Part shown: piece by piece, positions 30,210 to 38,801 of the stretch | Layout: the number at the start of each line of letters is the position of its first letter | How positions within the stretch are numbered: the stretch's first letter is position 1 | From: Streptomyces lomondensis | GTDB taxonomy: Bacteria > Actinomycetota > Actinomycetes > Streptomycetales > Streptomycetaceae | Reading direction: 5' to 3' | DNA: 64,000 nt | Assembly: GCF_014651035.1 (NCBI RefSeq) | Contig: NZ_BMWC01000004.1 | Coordinates: 651,613 to 715,612 of the forward strand | The notes under the pieces: generated by a model | What the model was told of the DNA's origin: nothing | Seen by the model: only the letters and a program-made list of their open reading frames with translations | The model's database searches: none | Position numbers and translations under genes: made by a program

Positions 30210-30484
30210 CAGCCGTGATCAGAGAGCAGGGAGTCGCCGCAATGAAGGTCCGACGAGCACCCAGACCCATCGCACGCAGATCCATGGCACGCAGCCCCCT
30301 CGCACGCGGCCTCGTCGCGCGCAGGCGGGGCGGGACGAGCGGGCAGCGGGTGCTGAAGGCCGAGGCCGTCCTGGCGGGCGGTCTGGCCGTGGCACTGCTG
30401 TGCTGGGAGTTTCCCAGCCTGCGGCGGGAGATGCGGATCTGGCGGATGGCCGGCGGTTTCCGCGCCGGCCGCCGCTACCCGTGA
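30206..30484 (+). CDS. Small membrane-anchored basic protein (DUF6893-like) of the hydrogenase operon
   Basis: This is a 92-residue protein from the ATG at 30206, or about 80 residues from an internal ATG at 30242. The first half is strikingly Arg-rich (MKVRRAPRPIARRSMARSP, LVARRRGGTSGQR). One membrane helix follows (KAEAVLAGGLAVALLCWEF) and then a short basic end (PSLRREMRIWRMAGG). Small proteins with this helix-plus-basic-end layout are classed as DUF6893 in Streptomyces. Within this operon it could be the membrane tether for a hydrogenase that lacks its own anchor; that is inference. HypA starts 7 bp later. Confidence 0.6.
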   Translation: MTAVIREQGVAAMKVRRAPRPIARRSMARSPLARGLVARRRGGTSGQRVLKAEAVLAGGLAVALLCWEFPSLRREMRIWRMAGGFRAGRRYP

Positions 30485-30491
30485 GCCCGCC

Positions 30492-30842
30492 GTGCACGAA
30501 CTGTCGATCGCGACCGCGATCATCGAGCGGGCCGGTGAGCTGGCCCGGGCGGACGGGACGGCCGCCGTCTCGGCGGTGACCGTCCGGGTCGGCGAGCTGG
30601 CGGGCGTCGTCCCCGACGCCCTCGGCTTCGCCTTCGAGGTGGCCCGCGACGGCACCGCCCTCGCCGGGGCGCGGCTCGTGGTCGAGCAGGTGCCCGCGCA
30701 GGCCTGGTGCGGCCCGTGCGCCGAGGAGTTCGCGGTGGGCATGCCCCCGTTCTTCTGGTGCCCGCGCTGCGACCGGCCCTCCAGCGACCTGCGCAGCGGC
30801 CGGGAGCTGGAGATCGCCGGGATCGAACCGGTCCCGACCTAG
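30492..30842 (+). CDS. hypA: Hydrogenase nickel-insertion protein HypA
   Basis: The 116-residue protein starts with GTG and reads MHELSIATAIIERAGELA; the His-2 and Glu-3 bind nickel. The C-terminal zinc module has CGPCAEEF and CPRCDRPSSDLRSGRELEIA, ending with the usual EL-I-E pattern. HypA works with HypB to insert Ni into the large-subunit precursor. It is the last gene of the rightward hydrogenase operon. A 17-bp hairpin lies 17 bp after its stop, and the remaining hyp genes are on the opposite strand beyond it. Confidence 0.95.
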   Translation: MHELSIATAIIERAGELARADGTAAVSAVTVRVGELAGVVPDALGFAFEVARDGTALAGARLVVEQVPAQAWCGPCAEEFAVGMPPFFWCPRCDRPSSDLRSGRELEIAGIEPVPT

Positions 30843-30858
30843 CGCAAGGCCCCGCATA

Positions 30859-30896
30859 GCGGAAGGCCCCGCCGACCCGTCGGCGGGGCCTTCCGC
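30859..30896. terminator. Bidirectional intrinsic terminator between hypA and hypE
   Basis: A perfect 17-bp inverted repeat (30859-30875 and 30880-30896; the inner sequence is GGAAGGCCCCGCCGA) is closed by a 4-base loop CCCG. It is flanked by the convergent ends of hypA and hypE, so it can terminate both hydrogenase operons. There is no U-tract, as usual in Streptomyces. Confidence 0.9.
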
Positions 30897-30901
30897 GCGG
30901 G

Positions 30902-31972
30902 TCAGCAGATGCGCGGCAGCTGCTCGCCGAGCGGCAGGTCCACCACCCGGGTGCCGCCGAGACCGGTGGCGACCACCACCATCCCCGGGTGCTCGGCGAC
31001 ACACTCGCCGATCCGCGCGGCCCCGGCGCCCTGCGGGTGCGCACGCATCGCGGCGAGCACCTCCTCCGCCTCCGACGGCGGGACGAAGGCGACCAGCCGC
31101 CCCTCGTTGGCGACGTACAGGGGATCGAGCCCGAGGAAGCCGCAAGCGTTCGCCACCGCGTCCGGCACCGGAACGGCCCGCTCCTGCAACCGGACACCGG
31201 TCCCGGACGCACGGGCGATCTCGTTCAGGGACGCCCCCAGGCCGCCCCTGGTGGGGTCGCGCAGCACATGGACGTCCGGGGTGACGGCCAGCATGGCCGC
31301 CACCAGATCCGCCAGCGGCGCGGTGTCGCTGGCGACCTCCACTCCGAACTCCAGGCCCTCCCGGACGCTCATGATCGCCACCCCGTGCAGGCCGATCGGC
31401 CCGCTGACGATGACGACGTCCCCGGGCCGCGCCCGCTGCGGCCGGATGTCCACACCGTCGGGCACCAGCCCCACCCCGGCGGTGGTGACGTACACCCCGT
31501 CGCCGTGCCCGGACTCCACGACCTTGGTGTCACCCGTGGCGATCGTCACCCCGGCGGTCTCGGCCGCCGCGCCCATCGCTCGCGCGATCCGCTCGACGAC
31601 CGTCAGCTCCACGCCCTCTTCCAGGACGAAGGCGGCGGAGAGGTACGCGGGCCTCGCCCCGCTCATGGCCAGGTCGTTGACGGTGCCGTTGACCGCGAGG
31701 TCCCCGAGGCTGCCGCCCGGGAAGAACAGCGGCCTGACGACATAGGAGTCGGTGGAGAAGGCGAGCCGCGCGCCGCCCAGTTCGAGGACGGCGGAGTCGG
31801 TGAGAGCGGCGAGGGTGGCGTTGCCGTAGGCGGGGCTGAAGACCTGCTCCATCAGCTCAGCCGACAGGGCGCCGCCTCCGCCGTGCCCCATCACCACCAC
31901 ACCCTGGTCGCGCAGCGGGGCGGGACACGTCCAGTCGGCCGGGTCGACCACCTCGGCGAGTCGCTCAGGCAA
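30902..31972 (-). CDS. hypE: Hydrogenase maturation protein HypE
   Basis: The 356-residue PurM-like ATPase has VVMGHGGGGALSAELMEQVF near the start, TDSYVVRPLFFPGGSLGDLA and NGTVNDLAMSGARP, then DPTRGGLGASLNEIA. It ends with LPRIC, the invariant C-terminal Cys that carries the thiocarbamate converted to cyanide. HypE dehydrates the carbamoyl group delivered by HypF and gives CN to the iron held by HypC-HypD. Its start overlaps the hypD stop by 8 bp. The order in transcription is hypX, protease, hypB, hypF, hypC, hypD, hypE. Confidence 0.96.
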   Translation of the reverse strand: MPERLAEVVDPADWTCPAPLRDQGVVVMGHGGGGALSAELMEQVFSPAYGNATLAALTDSAVLELGGARLAFSTDSYVVRPLFFPGGSLGDLAVNGTVNDLAMSGARPAYLSAAFVLEEGVELTVVERIARAMGAAAETAGVTIATGDTKVVESGHGDGVYVTTAGVGLVPDGVDIRPQRARPGDVVIVSGPIGLHGVAIMSVREGLEFGVEVASDTAPLADLVAAMLAVTPDVHVLRDPTRGGLGASLNEIARASGTGVRLQERAVPVPDAVANACGFLGLDPLYVANEGRLVAFVPPSEAEEVLAAMRAHPQGAGAARIGECVAEHPGMVVVATGLGGTRVVDLPLGEQLPRIC

Positions 31973-33107
31973 CGGGAGCCACCTCCTCCTGCGATGCCCC
32001 GCCGCCCTGCGGCGTCGGGGCGTTCATCCGGCGGTACAGGTAGTAGGCCGCGCAGGCGCCCTCGCTGGAGACCATGGTGGCGCCGAGCGGGGTGCGCGGG
32101 GTGCAGGTGGTGCCGAACGCGGCGCACTCGGTGGGCTTGATCAGGCCCTGGAGCACCTCGCCGCTGCGGCACTCGGCGGGCTCCTCGGTCCGGATCCCGG
32201 TGACGTCGAAGCGGTGCTCGGCGTCGAACGCCCGGAAGGCGTCGGTCAGCCGCCAGCCGCTCGAAGGAATGCGCCCGATACCTCGCCAGTTGCGGTCGGT
32301 GACCTCGAACACCTCCTCGATCATGCGCACGGCGGCAGGATTGCCGTCCTCGCGCACGGCACGCGGGTAGGCGTTCTCCACCCGGTGCTCACCGCGCTCC
32401 AGCTGGCGGACCGCACGGCGGATGCCCTCCAGGATGTCCAGCGGCTCGAAGCCCGTCACCACCATCGGAACGCCGAACCGCTCGGCGAGTTCCGGGTACT
32501 CGGCCGTGCCCATCACACTGCACACGTGCCCGGCGGCCAGGAATCCCTGCACCCGGCACTCGGGCGCCGTCATGATCGCCTCGATGGCCGGGGGCACCCG
32601 CACATGAGACACCAGCAGGCTGAAGTTGGTCAGGCCCAGGCGGCGCGCCTGGTGCACGGCCATCGCGTTGGCGGGGGCGGTGGTCTCGAAGCCGATCGCG
32701 AAGAACACCACCTCCCGGTCCGGGTGGCGGCGGGCCAGCTCCAGGGCGTCGAGCGGCGAGTAGACCACGCGGACGTCGCCGCCCTCGCCCTTGACCCGGA
32801 ACAGGTCGCGGTCGGTGCCCGGCACCCGGAGCATGTCGCCGAAGGAGCAGAAGACCACCCCGGGCCGTGCGGCGATCTCCAGCGCCTTGTCGATGACCTC
32901 CAGCGGCGTGACACAGACGGGGCAGCCGGGGCCGTGGATCAACTCGACCTGTTCGGGCAGCAGTTGGTCGATGCCGTGCCGGATGATCGAGTGGGTCTGG
33001 CCGCCGCACACCTCCATCAGGGCCCACGGCCGGGTCGCGGTGGCGCGGATCTCGTCCAGCAGCCGCCGGGCCAGATCCGGGTCGTTGAACTCGTCGATGT
33101 ACTTCAC
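31965..33107 (-). CDS. hypD: Hydrogenase maturation protein HypD
   Basis: The 380-residue FeS scaffold has the family hallmarks: MEVCGGQTHSIIRHGID, HGPGCPVCVTP, FFAIGFETTAPANA, and the cluster-binding end KPTECAAFGTTCTPRTPLGA followed by SSEGACAAYY. With HypC it holds iron while CN and CO ligands are added, before transfer to the large subunit. Its start overlaps the hypC stop by 4 bp and its end overlaps hypE, so the three are translationally coupled. Full length. Confidence 0.96.
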   Translation of the reverse strand: MKYIDEFNDPDLARRLLDEIRATATRPWALMEVCGGQTHSIIRHGIDQLLPEQVELIHGPGCPVCVTPLEVIDKALEIAARPGVVFCSFGDMLRVPGTDRDLFRVKGEGGDVRVVYSPLDALELARRHPDREVVFFAIGFETTAPANAMAVHQARRLGLTNFSLLVSHVRVPPAIEAIMTAPECRVQGFLAAGHVCSVMGTAEYPELAERFGVPMVVTGFEPLDILEGIRRAVRQLERGEHRVENAYPRAVREDGNPAAVRMIEEVFEVTDRNWRGIGRIPSSGWRLTDAFRAFDAEHRFDVTGIRTEEPAECRSGEVLQGLIKPTECAAFGTTCTPRTPLGATMVSSEGACAAYYLYRRMNAPTPQGGGASQEEVAPVA

Positions 33108-33385
33108 GCGGTGCCCGCCTCCTTCGCCGCCTGCTCCCAGGCGTCACCGAACTCCTCCTCCAGCAGCCCCAGTTCCTCGAACAGCTTCAGCGAGGCCAGG
33201 GCCGACTCCTCGTCCAGGCGCTGGAGCGCGAAGCCGACGTGCACGATGACGTACTCACCCACCCGCACGTCGGGGACGTACTCCAGGCACGCCTGTTTCC
33301 GCACGCCGCCGAAGTCGATCAGCCCGGTGAGCGGATCCGCGCCGTCGTCGATGGCCACGACCTTGCCGGGCACTGCCAAACACAT
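33104..33385 (-). CDS. hypC: Hydrogenase maturation chaperone HypC
   Basis: The 93-residue chaperone begins MCLAVPGKVV, giving the essential Cys after Met removal. It continues with GLIDFGGVRKQACLEYVPDV and VGEYVIVHVGFALQRLDEE, the OB-fold and helix of the HypC/HupF family. It carries the Fe unit with HypD and delivers it to the large subunit. A single copy is present in the window. It lies 3 bp after hypF and overlaps hypD by 4 bp. Confidence 0.95.
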   Translation of the reverse strand: MCLAVPGKVVAIDDGADPLTGLIDFGGVRKQACLEYVPDVRVGEYVIVHVGFALQRLDEESALASLKLFEELGLLEEEFGDAWEQAAKEAGTA

Positions 33386-33388
33386 GGG

Positions 33389-35701
33389 TCACTCCTCCTG
33401 TCGTAGGTGCGCCGCGACCACCAGCTGGCCGAGGGCCAGCCCGCCGTCGTTCGGCGGGACTTCGCCGTGGCGGAGCACCGTGAAGCCGTCTGTGGCCAGC
33501 AACCGTGTGCACTCCTCCTCCAGCAGCGCGTTGGCGAAGACCCCGCCGCTGAGCGCGACGGTGGCCAGGCCCGTGTCCCGGCGTGCGCGCCCGCAGATCT
33601 CCGCGACGGCCCGCGCCACGGCGCGGTGGAAGCGGGCCGCGAGCACGGGGGCCGGGGTGCCGCGCCGCAGGTCGGTGACCAGCGCGCGCAGCACGGGCGC
33701 CGGGTCGAGATCGCCGGTGAAGGCGTACGCCGAGGTCTCGGCGTCCCACGCCGAGGCGGCCGCCGCCTCCAGCTCCAGGGCGGCCTGGGCCTCGTACCCC
33801 GCGCGGTGGCAGACACCGACCAGGGACGACACGGCGTCGAAGAGCCGGCCCATGCCGGAGGTCGGCACACAGGCCAGCCCGCTGGCCAACTGCCGTTCGA
33901 GTACGGCCAGTTCGTCGGGCGCGCAGGCGCCCACACAGGGCAGATCCGCGTCCCACGGCAGCCCTGCCGCCCGCAGCCGGGCCAGTGCCAGGCGGCACGG
34001 GTTGGCCACGCCCGCGTCCCCACCGGGGAGCGGGGCGGGCGCGAGGTGGGCGTAGCGCCGGAAGCCGCGGTAGCCGGCGAGGAGGATCTCGCCGCCCCAG
34101 ACGGTGCCGTCGTCGCCGTAGCCCGTGCCGTCGAAGGCGACACCGATCACGGGTGTCGTGCCGTCGAGGCCGTGCTCGGCCATCGCCGAGGCGAGGTGCG
34201 CGTGGTGGTGCTGGACGAGCACGGGCGTGCGCCCGGCCCGTCGGGCGGCCCATCTCGTCGAGTGGTATCCCGGGTGCCGGTCGGCGGCGACGAGCTCGGG
34301 TGTGACCCCGGTCAGGCACCGCATGTGCTCCTCCGCGCTCCGGGCCGCCTCCAGGCTGCCGAGGTCGCCCATGTCGCCGATGTGCGGGCCGAACCAGGCC
34401 TGGTCGCCCGCGCCGAGGCACAGGGCGTTCTTCAGGTCGCCGCCCACGGCCAGCGCGGGCCGCACCGGCACCGGCAGCCGCAGCGGCCGGGGCACGTATC
34501 CCCGGGAGCGGCGCAGCACCTGCTCGGTGCCGTCGGGCCGCACCCGCAGCAGGGAGTCGTCGCAGGGCGAGGCGATGGGCCGGTCGTGGGCGAGCCAGGC
34601 GTCGGCCAGGCCGGCCAGCCGGGTCAGTGCCTCGTCGTCGTCCGTGACGATCGGTTCCCCCGAGCGGTTGCCGCTCGTCATGACCAGCATGCGGGGACCC
34701 GGCGGATCGCCGGGCAGTCCGAACAGCAGGGTGTGCACGGGGGTGTAGGGCAGCAGCACGCCGAGGTGCGGGCTGCCGGGGCAGACGCCGGGCGCGAGGC
34801 CTGCCGGCCCCGGCCGCCGACGCAGCAGGACGATGGGGCGCCGGGGGCTGGTGAGGGCCGCCGTCTCGGCGGGGGAGGGCTCGGCGATCCGCCGTACGGC
34901 GTCCAGGTCCGCGCACATCACCGCGAACGGTTTGCCGCCGCGCGCCTTGCGGGTGCGCAGCGTCTCGACGGCCCGCGCGTCGGTGGCGTCACACGCCAGG
35001 TGGTAGCCGCCGAGGCCCTTGACGGCGACGATCCGCCCGGCGGCCAGCAGCGCCCGCGCCGCCGCGAGGGCGTCGGCGTCCCGCGCCGGGCGGACCCCGC
35101 TCCCGGAGGCGGGCACCAGACGCAGCCGGGGACCGCAGTCGGGGCAGGCCACGGGCTGGGCGTGGAAGCGGCGGTCGAGGGGATCGCCGTACTCCCGTGC
35201 GCAGCCGGCGCACATCGGGAAGCCGGTCATGGTCGTCACCGCCCGGTCGTACGGCATACCGGTGGCGATGGTGAAGCGGGGCCCGCAGTGCGTGCAGGTG
35301 ACGAACGGGTGCCGGTGCCGGCGGTCGGCCGGATCGGCCAGCTCCCGCAGGCAGTCGGCGCAGGTCGCCGTGTCGGGCGGGAGGTGGGTGCGGCCGGGGG
35401 AGCGGTCCGTGGAGCGGATGCTGAAGGTGCCGTCGGCGCCCGTGACGGGCAGGTCCTCGAACCCGACACCGGTGACGGTCGCCAGCGGTGGTGGCTCCGC
35501 GGCCAGCCGGTCGCAGAAGCGGTCGACGCCCTCCGGCGGGCCCTCCACCTCGATGACGACACCGCTCGCGGTGTTGCTCACGAACCCCGCGAGGGCGAGA
35601 TCGGTGGCCAGGCGGTGCACGAAGGGGCGGAAGCCCACGCCCTGCACGGTGCCGCGCACGGTGACGCGGCGGCGCACCGCCTGTGCGACCGGCGCGGTCA
35701 C
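33389..35701 (-). CDS. hypF: Carbamoyltransferase HypF
   Basis: The 770-residue protein has the four HypF parts in order: an acylphosphatase domain (VRGTVQGVGFRPFVHRLA), two zinc fingers (CADCLREL, CTHCGPRF and CAGCAREYGD, CPDCGPRL), a YrdC-like domain (GRIVAVKGLGGYHLACDATD, RPIVLLRR) and a Kae1-like carbamoyltransferase domain (VGGDLKNALCL, VQHHHAHLASAMAEH, VALSGGVFANALL). It turns carbamoyl phosphate and ATP into carbamoyl-AMP and transfers the carbamoyl group to HypE. Full length with all active-site parts intact. Its start overlaps the hypB stop by 4 bp. Confidence 0.96.
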   Translation of the reverse strand: MTAPVAQAVRRRVTVRGTVQGVGFRPFVHRLATDLALAGFVSNTASGVVIEVEGPPEGVDRFCDRLAAEPPPLATVTGVGFEDLPVTGADGTFSIRSTDRSPGRTHLPPDTATCADCLRELADPADRRHRHPFVTCTHCGPRFTIATGMPYDRAVTTMTGFPMCAGCAREYGDPLDRRFHAQPVACPDCGPRLRLVPASGSGVRPARDADALAAARALLAAGRIVAVKGLGGYHLACDATDARAVETLRTRKARGGKPFAVMCADLDAVRRIAEPSPAETAALTSPRRPIVLLRRRPGPAGLAPGVCPGSPHLGVLLPYTPVHTLLFGLPGDPPGPRMLVMTSGNRSGEPIVTDDDEALTRLAGLADAWLAHDRPIASPCDDSLLRVRPDGTEQVLRRSRGYVPRPLRLPVPVRPALAVGGDLKNALCLGAGDQAWFGPHIGDMGDLGSLEAARSAEEHMRCLTGVTPELVAADRHPGYHSTRWAARRAGRTPVLVQHHHAHLASAMAEHGLDGTTPVIGVAFDGTGYGDDGTVWGGEILLAGYRGFRRYAHLAPAPLPGGDAGVANPCRLALARLRAAGLPWDADLPCVGACAPDELAVLERQLASGLACVPTSGMGRLFDAVSSLVGVCHRAGYEAQAALELEAAAASAWDAETSAYAFTGDLDPAPVLRALVTDLRRGTPAPVLAARFHRAVARAVAEICGRARRDTGLATVALSGGVFANALLEEECTRLLATDGFTVLRHGEVPPNDGGLALGQLVVAAHLRQEE

Positions 35702-36435
35702 GGGACGAGGCCGGCTTCGGCGTCCTCATGGGCGTGGCTGTGCGGGCGGGGCGCCAGGGGAGGCCGGTGCACCGGGGACCCGTCCCGTACGGCGAGCACC
35801 CGCTCCAGCAGAGCGTCCACGCCGACACCGGTGCGGGCGCAGGACCGCAGCACCTCCACCCCGGGGTTGACCCGCTGCACATGGGCGTCGAAGGCGGCCT
35901 CGTCGAACCCGGCGGGCCCCGTCAGGTCCGTCTTGGTCAGCACCACGAGGTGGGCGGACCCGAAGGCGGTGGGGTACTTGAGCGGCTTGTCCTCGCCCTC
36001 CGTCACCGCCATGAGGACGATCCGCAGGCTCTCGCCGAGGTCGTAGGAGGCCGGGCACACGAGGTTGCCGACGTTCTCCACGAACAGCAGCGAGGTGCCC
36101 TCCGGCAGCCAGCCCTCCACGTGGCCGCGCAGCTGCCGCGCCTCCAGATGGCACAGCCCGTCGGTCAGCAGCTGCTTCACCGGGGCGCCTGAACGGGCGA
36201 GCCGGTCGGCGTCGTTCTCGGTCGCCAGGTCGGCGGTGAGCGCGGCCACCGGCAGGCCCCGCTCCACCGCCCGGGCCAGCACCCGCCCGAGCAGTTCCGT
36301 CTTGCCGCTGCCCGGGCTGGACAGCAGGTTGACCACGCTCACTCCGCGCCGGGCCAGCTCCTCGCGCAGGCCCGCGGCCAGACCGTCGTTCTTCGCCAGG
36401 ACGGCCTGAGTGACCTCGTCCACGGAATCGCACAT
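35698..36435 (-). CDS. hypB: Hydrogenase/urease nickel-insertion GTPase HypB
   Basis: The 245-residue SIMIBI GTPase has Walker A LLSSPGSGKTELLGR, ALTADLATENDADRL, the metal-linked LTDGLCHLEARQL, LLFVENVGNLVCPASYDLGE and the G4 motif VLTKTDLTG. The N-terminus (MCDSVDEVTQAVLAKND) lacks the high-affinity CxxCGC nickel motif of E. coli HypB and the long poly-His stretch of rhizobial forms. A short His cluster (HSHAH) sits near the C-terminus instead. With HypA it loads Ni into the large subunit using GTP hydrolysis. It overlaps hypF by 4 bp and lies 60 bp after the protease gene. Confidence 0.95.
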   Translation of the reverse strand: MCDSVDEVTQAVLAKNDGLAAGLREELARRGVSVVNLLSSPGSGKTELLGRVLARAVERGLPVAALTADLATENDADRLARSGAPVKQLLTDGLCHLEARQLRGHVEGWLPEGTSLLFVENVGNLVCPASYDLGESLRIVLMAVTEGEDKPLKYPTAFGSAHLVVLTKTDLTGPAGFDEAAFDAHVQRVNPGVEVLRSCARTGVGVDALLERVLAVRDGSPVHRPPLAPRPHSHAHEDAEAGLVP

Positions 36436-36495
36436 GGCGCCGCTCCTCGCGGTCAGTAGGGAAAACGTTCCGCTACCGATCCTGGGCGCCGTCTC

Positions 36496-37059
36496 TCACG
36501 GTGCCCGGCAGCCCGGCGGGGACAGGGCGGGGGATTCGTCCGGGCGGCTCAACGGGGGCGTGGCCGCCGGGTCGGCGAGCAGCACCGGGACCATGGTGTG
36601 CAGCGCCGCGACGGCCCGCCCGACCGCCTCGCGCACGGTCGCGCCGATGCCCGGGGCGATGTCCTCGTCGGCGGGCGCCCGCAGCTCGGGTTCGCAGGCG
36701 AGGACCAGGACGCGGGGGAGCGGCTCGTCGCCCAGGTGGGCGGCGAGGGCGAGGACCTTCGCCGGGTCCATGCCGTGCGCCTCGGGCGGGGCGGCCCCCG
36801 TGGCGCCGTCGGGCAGGTCCGGCTCGATCAGCGACAGGGTGCCCGGCGCGTGTCCCCGTACGGCCGCGTCGACCAGGACGGCCGTGTCGTAGCCGTCGAG
36901 CAGTTCGTACGCCAGGTCCATGCCGCGGATGCCGAAGTCCCGCACCCGCACCTCGGGCGGCAGCGGGTGCTGCTCCAGGGCGCGGATCACCTCGGGGCCG
37001 AAGGCGTCGTCGGCGAGGAAGATGTTGCCGACGCCCGCCACGAGCAGCCGGGCGCTCAC
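36496..37059 (-). CDS. Hydrogenase maturation protease (HyaD/HycI family)
   Basis: About 187 residues from a GTG at 37059 that overlaps the hypX stop (GTGA). It reads LLVAGVGNIFLADDAFGPEV, with the conserved Asp/Glu that contacts nickel, then RVRDFGIRGMDLAYELLDGY (second metal Asp region), AVLVDAAVRGHAPGTLSLIE, and a His in PPEAHGMDPAKVLALAAHLG. A long Pro-rich C-terminal tail is not part of the family core. These endopeptidases cut the C-terminal peptide from the large subunit once nickel is in place. The large subunit here has about 22 residues after its last motif, a plausible target. Confidence 0.9.
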   Translation of the reverse strand: MSARLLVAGVGNIFLADDAFGPEVIRALEQHPLPPEVRVRDFGIRGMDLAYELLDGYDTAVLVDAAVRGHAPGTLSLIEPDLPDGATGAAPPEAHGMDPAKVLALAAHLGDEPLPRVLVLACEPELRAPADEDIAPGIGATVREAVGRAVAALHTMVPVLLADPAATPPLSRPDESPALSPPGCRAP

Positions 37060-38801
37060 TGCGCACCTTCCTGGGCCAGCGGCCGGGCGGAGCCGTGCGG
37101 GAGCTTGCGGACGAACGCCGAGCGCAGCGCGTGGTACGGGGCCTGCGGGTCGAAGAAGACGGCGCGCATGCGGGCGAGTTCGGCCCGCCGGTACTCCGCG
37201 AGGGGCCGCTGGAGCTCGTCCGCGTGCCGTGCCGTCGCCTTGGTGGTGATCCGCTGTGCGATGCCCGGGTCGCCGGCCACGTCGGCGGCCAGGCGCTCGA
37301 CCTCCGCGGTGAACTCCCTGGCGGGCACCGGCACCAGACGGTCCACCAGTCCGATCCGCTCGGCGGTCGCCGCGCTCACCGGCAGCGCCTCGCTCGTCAG
37401 CCGCTCCGCCGCCTCGGCTCCCACGCGGCGCGGCAGCGAGTACGTCCAGTACTCCGAGCCGTACAGGCCCATGTTCCGGTAGTGCGGGTTGAGGACGCTG
37501 CCGGTGCGGCACCACACCTCGTCGGCGGCCAGGGCGAGCATCACGCCGCCGGCCGCCGCGTTGCCGCCGAGGGCCGCCACCACCACCCGGTCGGTGGTGC
37601 GCAGCACGGCCTCGACCAGGTCGTTCATGGCGACGAGGTTGGACCAGGACTCGCCCGCCGGGTCGCTCGACGCCTCGATGACGTTGAGGTGGATGCCGTT
37701 GGAGAAGAAGTCGCGGGCGCCGCCGAGCACCAGCACCGAGGTGCGGCGGGTGAGCGCGTACCGGTAGGCGGCGAGCAGCCTGCGGCAGTGGACGGTGCTC
37801 ATCGCCCCGCCCGGGAACGAGAAGGACAGGAAGCCGATGTCCCCCCGCTGCCGGTAGCGGATGTCCGTCCAGGTAGTGCGCTCCGGGGGCAGTTCGAGCG
37901 GGACGGCGATCTCCGGCAGCCAGTACGGGCGGCCGTTCGAACCCGGCATGCCCGGGGCGCTGCCGGGCGGCGCCGGGAAGCCGGCGAGCACCGAGGCGGC
38001 CGGGCGGCGGAACGGGGCCGGGTCGCCGGAGGCCTTGCGGGGGCGCAGCTCCGGGATCCACACCGCGCCGTCCCGGGTGGCCCGGCAGACCGCGCCGGAC
38101 CGGGTCGCGAGCAGTTCCCCGGGCTGCCCGCGCAGCCGGTCCTCGGGGTGCCCGCCGTGCAGGAACACCTCCCGGCCGCAGACCTCGTCCAGGACGCCCG
38201 GCTGCGAGTCGGCCCCGCGGAGCTTGCGCAGCACCGTCGCGGTGTCGTCGTGCTCCCAGTCGATGCGCCGCTGCTCCTGGCGGAAGTAGTCCCGCCACAC
38301 CACGCGGATCCCGGGGTCGCTCTGCGGGCGCGGCTTGAAGGACCCGTCGGCGAACCGCCGCACGGCGAGCAGGACGGCGGCCGTGGCGGCGTCGGACACC
38401 TCGTTGCGGTACATGTCGCTCTTGCCGGCCGGCGGCACCGGGAACGCCCCGTCCGCCCAGATGTCGCCCGCGTCCATCGCCGCCTCGGCCTGGAGCACCG
38501 TCACGCCCCACTCGGAGGCCTCCTCGGCGATCGCCCAGTCCAGTGCCGACGGGCCCCGGTCGCCGGGCGGCCCCGGGTGCACGATCAGGCAGGTGTGCTC
38601 CCGCCACACGTCCTCCGGCAGGGCCGACTTCAGCATCGGGGCGACGACCAGCTCCGGGCACACCTCGCGTACGGCGGCCCGGACCGCGTCGGCGCCGTGC
38701 GAGGCGAGGACGACGTCCACCCGGTGCCCCTGGTCCGACAGTTCCGCGTACACGCGCTGGGACAGGCTGTTGAACGCGCTGGCGACGAGCAAGATGTCCA
38801 T
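37056..38801 (-). CDS. hypX: HypX (HoxX): CO-ligand synthase for aerobic [NiFe]-hydrogenase maturation
   Basis: The 581-residue protein has an N-terminal formyl-THF-binding domain (MDILLVASAFNSLSQRVYAE, LIVHPGPPGDRGPSALDWAI). A linker follows, then a C-terminal enoyl-CoA hydratase/isomerase-type domain (LSFSFPGGAMSTVHCRRLLA, VLGGARDFFSNGIHLNVIEA, AALGGNAAAGGVMLALAADE). This fusion is diagnostic of HypX, which takes the formyl group of N10-formyl-tetrahydrofolate through formyl-CoA to CO for the active-site iron under air. It is the first gene of the leftward maturation operon and overlaps the protease start by 4 bp. Its presence argues that the hydrogenase is made aerobically. Confidence 0.93.
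   Translation of the reverse strand: MDILLVASAFNSLSQRVYAELSDQGHRVDVVLASHGADAVRAAVREVCPELVVAPMLKSALPEDVWREHTCLIVHPGPPGDRGPSALDWAIAEEASEWGVTVLQAEAAMDAGDIWADGAFPVPPAGKSDMYRNEVSDAATAAVLLAVRRFADGSFKPRPQSDPGIRVVWRDYFRQEQRRIDWEHDDTATVLRKLRGADSQPGVLDEVCGREVFLHGGHPEDRLRGQPGELLATRSGAVCRATRDGAVWIPELRPRKASGDPAPFRRPAASVLAGFPAPPGSAPGMPGSNGRPYWLPEIAVPLELPPERTTWTDIRYRQRGDIGFLSFSFPGGAMSTVHCRRLLAAYRYALTRRTSVLVLGGARDFFSNGIHLNVIEASSDPAGESWSNLVAMNDLVEAVLRTTDRVVVAALGGNAAAGGVMLALAADEVWCRTGSVLNPHYRNMGLYGSEYWTYSLPRRVGAEAAERLTSEALPVSAATAERIGLVDRLVPVPAREFTAEVERLAADVAGDPGIAQRITTKATARHADELQRPLAEYRRAELARMRAVFFDPQAPYHALRSAFVRKLPHGSARPLAQEGAQ

Noticed and set aside
37056..38801. Enoyl-CoA hydratase reading of the hypX gene
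   Set aside because: The C-terminal domain is of that fold, but the N-terminal formyl-THF domain and the hyp operon context identify HypX.
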